Assembly: GCA_028712345.1 (NCBI GenBank)
Contig: JAQTQF010000116.1
Location: forward strand, 1-6,206
Direction: 5' to 3'
DNA from: Phycisphaerae bacterium
GTDB taxonomy: Bacteria > Planctomycetota > Phycisphaerae > Sedimentisphaerales > UBA12454
DNA: 6,206 nucleotides
Positions 1 through 5,842 of the stretch are shown piece after piece. Made by a program: the position numbers and the translations under genes. The notes beneath the pieces are model-generated. The model made no database searches, was not told the DNA's origin, and was given only the letters and a program-made list of their open reading frames with translations. Position 1 is the first letter of the stretch. Every line of letters starts with the position of its first letter.

Positions 1-5
1 AGCGG

Positions 6-11
6 TATAAT
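6..11 (+). promoter_or_regulatory. Possible -10 box upstream of the Memo-family gene
   Basis: TATAAT at 6-11 is a perfect sigma70 -10 hexamer. It would place a transcription start near 18 and give a leader of about 35 bases before the ATG at 53. The matching -35 element would lie left of the window, so only half of the promoter can be assessed. In AT-rich sequence a lone hexamer may be chance. Confidence 0.25.
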
Positions 12-39
12 ATCCTATTATCAAAGCTGTTGCAAGTAT

Positions 40-44
40 GGAGG
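40..44 (+). promoter_or_regulatory. Shine-Dalgarno site that sets the Memo-family start at 53
   Basis: GGAGG at 40-44 lies 8 bases before the ATG at 53. An in-frame ATG at 38 overlaps this motif and so cannot use it. The family's conserved N-terminus (an R-x-P-A-V-A-G-x-F-Y-P pattern) also begins just after the ATG at 53. Both observations favour 53 as the true start. Confidence 0.75.
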
Positions 45-52
45 CAATTTAT

Positions 53-931
53 ATGACCGCGAGAAAACCAGCGGTGGCTGGGCAGTTTTACCCCGGCAGT
101 GAAAAACAATGCCGGGGCCAAATCGCCGATTGTCTGACCGATAGGCCGGTAACCTGCAAATTACCGGAAAAAATCGTAGCTGGAATCGTGCCTCAGGCCG
201 GTTGGACATTCAGCGGAGAGCTATCTGGGATGGTTTTTTCGGCGATTGAAAAGGCAAATCATTCGGTTGATACGGTTGTAATTTTCGGGGCATCGCACAG
301 TTATTTCGGACCAAGCGCGGCAGTTTACGAACAGGGCTCGTGGCTTACGCCTTTGGGCGAGATAAAAATCGATGAGGAGTTGGCTCGGGCTATAATTCAG
401 AAAAGTCCGGCGGCTAAGGCAAATTCCGAGGAGCATCAATACGAACACAGCATTGAAGTGCAGGTGCCTTTTGTTCAGTATCTTTTTCCGCAGGCAAAAA
501 TTGTTCCGATATTGACGCCGGCGGCAGAATTCGCGGTGCATCTGGGAATCGAGACAGCCGAATGCATAAAATTGGCGGCGGGCAAAAAAATTGTCTGTAT
601 CGGCTCGACTGATTTGACGCATTACGGGCCTCGGTACGGTTTTAATCCGCAGGGCGATGGTGCGGCAGGGATAGCGTGGGCCAAGGATGTCAACGATATG
701 GCGTTTATCGAGCTTGCTCTGAATTTGCAGGCTGAGCAGATGTTGACCAAATCGATGGAGAAGGAAAACGCTTGCGGGCCGGGCGCAGCGGCGGCGGCGA
801 TTGCGGCAGCGAGGTCGCTTGGCAAAACGAAAGGCCTTCTACTGGCCCATACGCACAGCAACGAGGTTATGGAAAAGAAGTTCGGCCAGAGCAGCACCGA
901 GAGCGTCGGATACGCGGCAATAGTATATTAG
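53..931 (+). CDS. amrB: AmmeMemoRadiSam system protein B (Memo family)
   Basis: This 292-residue protein spans the whole length of the Memo family, which has the fold of class III extradiol (LigB-type) dioxygenases. The bacterial member is called AmmeMemoRadiSam system protein B because it often sits beside an AMMECR1-domain protein and a radical SAM protein; its reaction is not established. Recognisable blocks are AVAGQFYP (7-14), VPQAGW (46-51), GASHSYFG (79-86), the HSIEVQVPF block (132-140), STDLTHYG (185-192) and ACGPG (240-244). By alignment from memory with human MEMO1, its metal-site residues H49, H81, H192 and C244 correspond here to Q48, H82, H190 and C241. The first histidine is thus replaced by glutamine (codon CAG, 194-196), and the other three are kept. 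The start at 53 is chosen over an in-frame ATG at 38 because of the GGAGG at 40-44. No AMMECR1 or radical SAM partner is visible downstream; one could lie left of the window. Family assignment is firm and function is open. Confidence 0.92.
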   Translation: MTARKPAVAGQFYPGSEKQCRGQIADCLTDRPVTCKLPEKIVAGIVPQAGWTFSGELSGMVFSAIEKANHSVDTVVIFGASHSYFGPSAAVYEQGSWLTPLGEIKIDEELARAIIQKSPAAKANSEEHQYEHSIEVQVPFVQYLFPQAKIVPILTPAAEFAVHLGIETAECIKLAAGKKIVCIGSTDLTHYGPRYGFNPQGDGAAGIAWAKDVNDMAFIELALNLQAEQMLTKSMEKENACGPGAAAAAIAAARSLGKTKGLLLAHTHSNEVMEKKFGQSSTESVGYAAIVY

Positions 932-967
932 AAATAGTAGATAGCAGGCCGAAAATAAAGATTAGCC

Positions 968-996
968 TTGAAAACGGCGGGGTATTTCTCTAAAAT
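968..996 (+). promoter_or_regulatory. Candidate sigma70-type promoter for hisA
   Basis: TTGAAA (968-973) and TAAAAT (991-996) are separated by exactly 17 bases, and each differs from the consensus by one base. A start near 1003 would give a leader of about 117 bases before the hisA ATG. That leader would contain the nested hairpin at about 1041-1079. The site lies just after the Memo-family stop codon, which suggests hisA is transcribed separately. It is read from sequence only. Confidence 0.45.
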
Positions 997-1040
997 CTGC
1001 CAAAATTCCTTTATTTATTACCATTCTCAGAAAAACATGG

Positions 1041-1079
1041 ATTCCCGCTCCGCCAGAGGCGGATAAATTTCGCGGGAAT
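1041..1079. repeat. Nested hairpin repeat, copy 1 (REP/MITE-like)
   Basis: An outer 8-base inverted repeat, ATTCCCGC (1041-1048) and GCGGGAAT (1072-1079), encloses an inner 6-base stem, TCCGCC (1049-1054) and GGCGGA (1058-1063), with the 3-base loop AGA. An unpaired TAAATTTC (1064-1071) sits on the 3' side. It is much more GC-rich than the flanking sequence and is intergenic. The segment 1053-1067 matches 5810-5824 at 14 of 15 bases, so it is probably a dispersed intergenic repeat. No T-tract follows on the + strand, so it does not look like an intrinsic terminator. If transcribed with hisA it would form a structured leader element ending 40 bases before the start codon. Confidence 0.6.
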
Positions 1080-1119
1080 GACAAATATAGGACTTCCGTA
1101 TTAGAAAGGTTTTGCTTAA

Positions 1120-1857
1120 ATGTATCTGATACCCGCGATTGACCTGCTTGATGGAAAATGCGTTCGTTTAGTTCAGGGAGAATATCACCGTTATATCAAT
1201 TATGAAGAGATGCCTGAGAAAAAGGCGATTGAGTTTCGCAATGCGGGTGCTGAATGGCTGCATATTATCGACTTAGACGGGGCAAGAATCGGAAGATGTG
1301 TTAATATCGATGCGGTTCGGGCAATTCTGCAAAATTCTGAAGGTCTTAAGGTGCAAATAGGTGGCGGCATTCGCGACAGAGACACTATAGCTAAAATGCT
1401 CGATATGGGTATAGCAAGGGTCATTGTTGGGACAAAGGCGGTCGGCGATATGCAGTGGCTGGGTGAAGTTTCGCGCCAATTCGCGGGGAAAGTGGTTCTG
1501 AGCCTCGATGCAAGGGGAAGCAAAATCGCAACTCACGGCTGGAAAAAAGACAGTCCGCAGGAGCTTATTGAATTAGTGAAACAGGCTGCAGAACTTCCAC
1601 TGGCGGCGATTATTTATACCGATATCAATAAAGACGGTATGCTTGCCGGGCCAAATATCGAGAGGACAAAGATACTGGCTGAGACGGCGAAACTCCCCAT
1701 AATCGCGGCAGGAGGAGTTACGACTATTGAGGATATACAAAAGCTGGCAGAGACGAAGGTTATCTCAGCGGCAATTGTCGGAAGGGCCTTATACGAAGGG
1801 ACAATGGAGTTGGCAGAGGCTATAAAAGTCTGTAACCAGAGCAGGGACAAGCAGTAA
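1120..1857 (+). CDS. hisA: HisA, phosphoribosylformimino-AICAR phosphate isomerase
   Basis: HisA is a cytoplasmic (beta/alpha)8-barrel enzyme that performs the Amadori isomerisation of ProFAR to PRFAR, the fourth step of histidine synthesis. Its product feeds HisF/HisH. The 245-residue length is normal for the family. The N-terminal IPAIDLLDGKCVRLVQG (4-20) carries the catalytic Asp8, and LSLDARG (127-133) carries the second catalytic aspartate, Asp130. The phosphate-binding glycines appear in IGGGIR (80-85), AAGGV (196-200) and VGRALYEG (220-227), and IYTDINKDGM (165-174) holds the conserved Thr167-Asp168. AGAAAGG (1103-1109) is a reasonable ribosome binding site 10 bases before the ATG. No hisF, hisH or hisI is visible on either side, so the gene is detached from a his operon as far as this window shows. 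It lies upstream of guaB with a 97-base gap that has its own candidate promoter. Nothing indicates the dual HisA/TrpF enzyme PriA of Actinobacteria. Confidence 0.97.
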   Translation: MYLIPAIDLLDGKCVRLVQGEYHRYINYEEMPEKKAIEFRNAGAEWLHIIDLDGARIGRCVNIDAVRAILQNSEGLKVQIGGGIRDRDTIAKMLDMGIARVIVGTKAVGDMQWLGEVSRQFAGKVVLSLDARGSKIATHGWKKDSPQELIELVKQAAELPLAAIIYTDINKDGMLAGPNIERTKILAETAKLPIIAAGGVTTIEDIQKLAETKVISAAIVGRALYEGTMELAEAIKVCNQSRDKQ

Positions 1858-1885
1858 ATGAAAAGGCGGTGAGGTTAATTTTCCT

Positions 1886-1913
1886 TTGACCGGCCGGCTA
1901 AATCCATTATACT
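1886..1913 (+). promoter_or_regulatory. Candidate sigma70-type promoter for guaB-guaA-PAP2
   Basis: TTGACC (1886-1891) and TATACT (1908-1913) are separated by 16 bases and together form a near-consensus promoter. A start near 1920 would give a leader of about 35 bases containing GGAGG and the guaB ATG. The 8-base palindrome CCGGCCGG (1890-1897) overlaps the end of the -35 box and the spacer. It could be a small operator half or be chance. The leader is too short for a purine riboswitch. Confidence 0.55.
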
Positions 1914-1945
1914 TGCTGACTTATACAAACAAACCAGATTTTTAT

Positions 1946-1950
1946 GGAGG
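1946..1950 (+). promoter_or_regulatory. Shine-Dalgarno site that sets the guaB start at 1955
   Basis: GGAGG (1946-1950) precedes the ATG at 1955 with a short 4-base spacer. The reading frame stays open upstream to a TTG at 1886, but the extra 23 residues would run through the candidate promoter. They also lie before the conserved IMPDH N-terminus, so the start at 1955 is preferred. Confidence 0.7.
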
Positions 1951-1954
1951 TCCA

Positions 1955-3427
1955 ATGTATAAAGGCAAAATCGCAACAGAAGGTATCACTTTTGACGATG
2001 TTCTGCTGGTTCCGGCAAAAAGCGATTTTGTGCCGGCACAGGCTGACACTTCGACAAAGCTGACCAATAATATAACGATAAATATCCCCATTGTTTCGGC
2101 GGCTATGGATACGGTTACCGAATCTGCTCTTGCCGTTGCGCTGGCGCAGGAAGGCGGAATTGGGATAATACATAAGAACCTCGATGTCGAATCGCAAAAG
2201 CGCGAGGTGGCGAAGGTAAAACGGAGTGAAAACGGAGTTATTTTAGACCCGGTTACACTTTCGCCGAGCCAGACGGTTCAGCGGGCATTGGAAGTGATGA
2301 ACGAACAGAATGTTTCTGGTATTCCGATTGTCGAAGGCAAAAAACTTGTCGGCATTCTGACCCGCAGAGATTTGAAATTTCTCAAGGACACATCGGTCAA
2401 ACTTAACGAGGTTATGACGAAAGATAATCTGGTTACGGCCACTGCGGATACTACTCTTGAACAGGCGAAGGAGGTTTTACGAAAACACAAGATTGAGAAA
2501 CTCCTGCTGGTAAACGGCAATAGTGAACTTGCCGGTCTGATAACGATGAGAGATATCGACAGGGTTCAGCAGTATCCCAGCGCCGCGAGAGACAGCCGTG
2601 GAAGATTGCGGGTTGGAGCGGCGGTAGGCGTAAAAGATTTTGAAAGAATCGAGGCACTGATGGCGGCTGAAGTTGATGTGATTGTAGTCGATACGGCTCA
2701 CGGACATTCGCAGAATGTTATCGATACGGTAAAAGAGATTAAGAAAAATCATAATATCGATGTTATCGCGGGCAATGTTGCGACGGCCGAGGCGACGAGC
2801 GATTTGATAAAGGCCGGCGTTAACGCAGTCAAGGTTGGCATTGGGCCAGGCGCCATTTGCACGACAAGAGTTATCAGCGGCGTAGGCGTGCCGCAGATCT
2901 CGGCGGTTATGGATTGTGCCGCGGTGGCGGAGAAATATAAAATACCGATTATCGCCGACGGCGGAATAAGATTATCTGGCGATATAACAAAAGCACTGGC
3001 GGCAGGAGCAAGCTGCGTGATGCTCGGTTCGCTTCTGGCGGGTCTGGCGGAAAGTCCGGGACTGCTTGTTATTTACAAAGGCAGACAGTTTAAGGAATAT
3101 CGCGGAATGGGTTCTTTAGGTGCGATGGTCAAAGGCTCTGCTGACAGATACGGACAAAAAGGTGTAACACGGAAAGAGAAACTTGTTCCCGAAGGCGTTG
3201 AGGGTAGAGTGCCTTATCGCGGAATGCTCGGCGATTTTATTTATCAGCTTGTCGGCGGTTTGCGGGCAGGTATGGGATATTGCGGGACGCCGACAATAGA
3301 TAAACTCAGAACGGACGCTAAGTTTGTCAGAATCAGCGCAGCGGGGGTAAACGAATCGCATCCACATGATATTCTTATAACAAAGGAAGCGCCAAACTAT
3401 TCAACGAGAGATATGATCGAAGGGTAA
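1955..3427 (+). CDS. guaB: GuaB, inosine-5'-monophosphate dehydrogenase
   Basis: GuaB oxidises IMP to XMP with NAD+, the committed step of guanine nucleotide synthesis, in the cytoplasm. The 490-residue length is typical of bacterial IMPDH with the regulatory insert. The N-terminal barrel segment includes TFDDVLLVP (12-20) and SAAMDTVTE (48-56). Two CBS domains follow at about 94-150 and 153-206; such a pair commonly binds adenine or guanine nucleotides in this family. The barrel resumes with VVDTAHGH (244-251, NAD-binding Asp246). The catalytic loop GPGAICTTR (297-305) contains Cys302, and ADGG (334-337) helps bind IMP phosphate. The flap YRGMGSLGAM (382-391) leads to the water-activating Arg398-Tyr399 pair and EGVEGRVPYRG (413-423). 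Every expected catalytic element is present. The stop codon is one base before the guaA start, so the two genes are almost certainly co-transcribed and translationally coupled. Confidence 0.98.
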   Translation: MYKGKIATEGITFDDVLLVPAKSDFVPAQADTSTKLTNNITINIPIVSAAMDTVTESALAVALAQEGGIGIIHKNLDVESQKREVAKVKRSENGVILDPVTLSPSQTVQRALEVMNEQNVSGIPIVEGKKLVGILTRRDLKFLKDTSVKLNEVMTKDNLVTATADTTLEQAKEVLRKHKIEKLLLVNGNSELAGLITMRDIDRVQQYPSAARDSRGRLRVGAAVGVKDFERIEALMAAEVDVIVVDTAHGHSQNVIDTVKEIKKNHNIDVIAGNVATAEATSDLIKAGVNAVKVGIGPGAICTTRVISGVGVPQISAVMDCAAVAEKYKIPIIADGGIRLSGDITKALAAGASCVMLGSLLAGLAESPGLLVIYKGRQFKEYRGMGSLGAMVKGSADRYGQKGVTRKEKLVPEGVEGRVPYRGMLGDFIYQLVGGLRAGMGYCGTPTIDKLRTDAKFVRISAAGVNESHPHDILITKEAPNYSTRDMIEG

Positions 3428-3428
3428 G

Positions 3429-4970
3429 ATGAGTCAGACAATAGCCATCATTGATTTCGGCAGCCAGTACGGTCAGTTAATCGCACGGCGGGTTCGCGAG
3501 CATAATGTTTACTCGATGATTTACCAGCCTTCCGTTTCGGCGGGTGAGCTTGCGAAAATCAAGGATTTAAAGGGAATAATTCTTTCCGGCGGGCCGGCAA
3601 GCGTATATGCATCAAACGCTCCGGCGGCGGACGAAAAACTTTTTAATCTCGGCGTTCCAATTCTCGGCATCTGTTATGGAATGCAGTGGGGCTGCAAGGT
3701 TCTTGGCGCAAAAATCAAAAAAGCGGCAAGCAGAGAATACGGCAGAGCGGTTGTATCGATAACCAATTCAAAGGATTTGTTCGCGGGCCTGGGAGATACC
3801 GCAACGGTATGGATGAGTCACGGCGACCAGGCAGAGACGCTGGGCGGAGACTTTGAAGTTTTGGCAAAAACGAATACCTGTCCTTACGCGGCGGTGCGGA
3901 ATAAAAATAAAAAATTCTACGGTCTGCAATTCCATCCGGAAGTAAGTCATACGCCCAGGGGCGATATAATGATGAAAAACTTCCTTTATGATATCTGCGG
4001 CTGTGGCGGCGACTGGCAGATGAGCGATTTTGCAGAGCACGCCATCGAAAAAATTAAAGCCCAAGCGCCGAGCGGCAATGTAATCTGCGGCTTGTCAGGC
4101 GGAGTTGATTCGGCTGTGGCGGCGGGGCTGGTTCATAAGGCCATCGGCGAGCGGCTAATCTGCATATTTGTCGATAATGGTCTTTTGCGAAAAAACGAAC
4201 GGCAGCAGGTCGAAAGCACTTTTAAAGACCACTTCCATATCGATTTGAGGGTAGTTGACTGGAGCAGGCAGTTTTTGGATAAGCTCAATGGTATAACCGA
4301 CCCGCAGCAGAAGCGGAAAATTATCGGCCATGAATTTATCGAAGCTTTTAAATCAGAGGCGGCCAAAATTTCCGACGCAAAATATTTGGTGCAGGGTACG
4401 CTTTATCCTGATGTAATTGAATCGGGCAGTAAAGATGGCAATTTAGCGGCGAATATAAAGCTTCATCATAATGTCGGCGGTCTGCCGAAGGAATTGGGTT
4501 TTGAACTTATTGAGCCTTTGAGAGATTTGTTTAAAGACGAAGTCAGGCTCGTCGGCGAATATTTGGGACTGCCTGAGCATATGGTCTGGCGGCATCCGTT
4601 TCCGGGGCCGGGACTTGCGGTGCGAATCATCGGTGAAATTACCGATGAGCGGCTAAGAGTTTTGAGGGACGCGGACGAAATACTCATCGACGAAATCAAG
4701 TCGGCGGATTTATACAGAAAAGTATCGCAGACGCTGGCGGTTCTTGTGCCGGTAGCGACGGTAGGGGTTATGGGCGATGAGAGAAGTTATGAAAATGTTA
4801 TCGCCATTCGCTCGGTTGACACAACTGATTTTATGACGGCCGATTTTTCAAGAATTCCTTATGATGTACTTGCAATCATCGCAAATCGTATTATAAACGA
4901 AGTTCGGGGGATAAATCGCGTTGTTTACGATATAAGCTCGAAACCTCCTGCCACTATTGAATGGGAATGA
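3429..4970 (+). CDS. guaA: GuaA, GMP synthase (glutamine-hydrolysing)
   Basis: GuaA converts XMP to GMP using ATP and ammonia released from glutamine. The 513-residue protein has the complete fused architecture. The class I glutamine amidotransferase domain (about 1-190) has the catalytic triad Cys82 in GICYGMQ, His169 and Glu171 in FHPEVSH. The ATP-pyrophosphatase domain carries the P-loop LSGGVDS (222-228) and FVDNGLLRKNE (247-257). The C-terminal dimerisation and XMP-binding domain contains RHPFPGPGLAVRI (388-400) and ends in the conserved KPPATIEWE. No key residue is missing. The start is one base after the guaB stop, and AAGGG at 3420-3424 within the guaB end can serve as ribosome binding site. 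Its own stop overlaps the ATGA at the start of the PAP2 gene. Confidence 0.98.
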   Translation: MSQTIAIIDFGSQYGQLIARRVREHNVYSMIYQPSVSAGELAKIKDLKGIILSGGPASVYASNAPAADEKLFNLGVPILGICYGMQWGCKVLGAKIKKAASREYGRAVVSITNSKDLFAGLGDTATVWMSHGDQAETLGGDFEVLAKTNTCPYAAVRNKNKKFYGLQFHPEVSHTPRGDIMMKNFLYDICGCGGDWQMSDFAEHAIEKIKAQAPSGNVICGLSGGVDSAVAAGLVHKAIGERLICIFVDNGLLRKNERQQVESTFKDHFHIDLRVVDWSRQFLDKLNGITDPQQKRKIIGHEFIEAFKSEAAKISDAKYLVQGTLYPDVIESGSKDGNLAANIKLHHNVGGLPKELGFELIEPLRDLFKDEVRLVGEYLGLPEHMVWRHPFPGPGLAVRIIGEITDERLRVLRDADEILIDEIKSADLYRKVSQTLAVLVPVATVGVMGDERSYENVIAIRSVDTTDFMTADFSRIPYDVLAIIANRIINEVRGINRVVYDISSKPPATIEWE

Positions 4971-5785
4971 GAATGAAATTTAAAACTGAAGATTCAAAGC
5001 CCAAAATTGTTTTTTTTGTATTTTTTATTTTTGTTTTTAATTTTTCCGTTTCTGCTTCTGATATAAATGATACAAACAGCACTGCCGCAATTGGCAGCTG
5101 GAGGCAGGACGGAAAGCGATTTGTTGGGATTGCTTTTGAGGACGCTAAAAAGACATTTTTCGACAGAGATAATCTCTTGCTGCTGCTTATGGCCGGTGGC
5201 GGAAGTATAGCCCTTGCGGACAGGGCTGATGATAAAATCGCAGAGAATTTCGAGAGGCACCGTTCGATTCCAAGAGGTCTGGATAATATCACCGATTTGG
5301 TAGGTAATCCGGGAATGCATTTTGCTGCGACGGGATTATGGTATGGTATAGCGGCAAACAAAAAGGACGATATTAACATTCAGCGAAGTTGGATAATGTT
5401 TCGGGCACTGGCGGTGACGAATGCTACGACGCTGAGTTTGAAGCTGATAGCCAACAATCACACACCTAATGGGAAATCTTTAGCCTGGCCGAGCGGGCAT
5501 ACTTCAAGTTCTTTTACGGTAGCCTCAGTGTTAGATGAATTTTATGGTCCTAAAGTCGGCATACCGGCGTATTTGGCGGCGGGTTTTGTTGGGTATCGAA
5601 TGATGGATTCAGGCGACCACTGGGCAAGCGATGTTCTTTTCGGCGGCGTGCTCGGATATGTTGTCGGGCACGCGATTGCGGGAGAAAATAAGAAGCTTCA
5701 ATTTGCCGGTTACAGAATTCAGCCTTTGGTTACGACATTGCATAGCAGGCCTTCGGCGGGGATAGCATTGGCAAAGGAATTTTAA
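4967..5785 (+). CDS. PAP2-family phosphatase, probably exported
   Basis: This 272-residue protein of the PAP2 (type 2 phosphatidic acid phosphatase) superfamily probably acts outside the cytoplasm on a lipid phosphate or other phosphate ester; the substrate is unknown. A lysine-containing N-terminus precedes a Phe/Val-rich hydrophobic core (about 14-29) and a plausible SVSA cleavage site, which suggests a signal peptide or membrane anchor. Hydrophobic stretches follow at about 70-84, 202-210 and 223-238. Motif 2 is intact as WPSGHT (174-179, His178). Motif 3 is recognisable as Arg211...His218-WAS-Asp222, with six rather than the usual five residues between Arg and His. Motif 1 (K-x6-R-P) reads Lys159-x6-Thr166-Pro167, so its phosphate-binding arginine is threonine (codon ACA, 5462-5464). 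Activity is therefore uncertain. ATG codons at 4961, 4967 and 4973 are all in frame; 4967 is chosen because it forms an ATGA overlap with the guaA stop. Membership in the gua transcript looks likely from spacing; a functional link is not evident. Confidence 0.85.
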   Translation: MRMKFKTEDSKPKIVFFVFFIFVFNFSVSASDINDTNSTAAIGSWRQDGKRFVGIAFEDAKKTFFDRDNLLLLLMAGGGSIALADRADDKIAENFERHRSIPRGLDNITDLVGNPGMHFAATGLWYGIAANKKDDINIQRSWIMFRALAVTNATTLSLKLIANNHTPNGKSLAWPSGHTSSSFTVASVLDEFYGPKVGIPAYLAAGFVGYRMMDSGDHWASDVLFGGVLGYVVGHAIAGENKKLQFAGYRIQPLVTTLHSRPSAGIALAKEF

Positions 5786-5793
5786 AATTTTGA

Positions 5794-5824
5794 ATCCCGC
5801 CAAGGTACTCCACAGGCGGATAAA
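5794..5824. repeat. Diverged hairpin repeat, copy 2
   Basis: This stretch lies in the 57-base gap between two convergent genes. CCGCC (5797-5801) can pair with GGCGG (5815-5819) across a 13-base loop. The 3' part (5810-5824) matches 1053-1067 of the repeat upstream of hisA at 14 of 15 bases, and both begin with a similar ATCCCGC-type segment. The inner stem of copy 1 is not preserved here. No T-tract follows on either strand, so there is no clear intrinsic terminator. A shared repeat family is inferred from only two copies. Confidence 0.45.
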
Positions 5825-5842
5825 CATTGACGAGGCTAACCG

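Noticed and set aside
38..52. In-frame ATG at 38 as the start of the Memo-family gene
   Set aside because: It overlaps the GGAGG motif that serves the ATG at 53, and the family N-terminus begins after 53.
772..993. Overlapping + strand open frame across the end of the Memo-family gene
   Set aside because: It is out of frame with the firmly assigned gene, has low-complexity composition, no recognisable domain and no ribosome binding site.
1858..1872. Four-codon mini-ORF (ATG to TGA) directly after the hisA stop
   Set aside because: It is too short to support a leader-peptide claim, and it lies upstream of the guaB promoter candidate instead of in its leader.
1886..1954. A 23-residue N-terminal extension of GuaB starting from TTG
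   Set aside because: It would be encoded by the candidate promoter and leader, has no recognisable IMPDH sequence, and the ATG at 1955 has a good GGAGG.
5010..5017. Run of eight T after guaA, considered as an intrinsic terminator or slippage site
   Set aside because: No hairpin precedes it, so it is not a terminator. It encodes part of the hydrophobic signal-peptide core of the PAP2 protein, and the frame is intact. Slippage cannot be judged from one sequence.
4954..5379. Long - strand open frame opposite the PAP2 gene
   Set aside because: It is the antisense shadow of a gene with clear PAP2 motifs and shows no family signature of its own.
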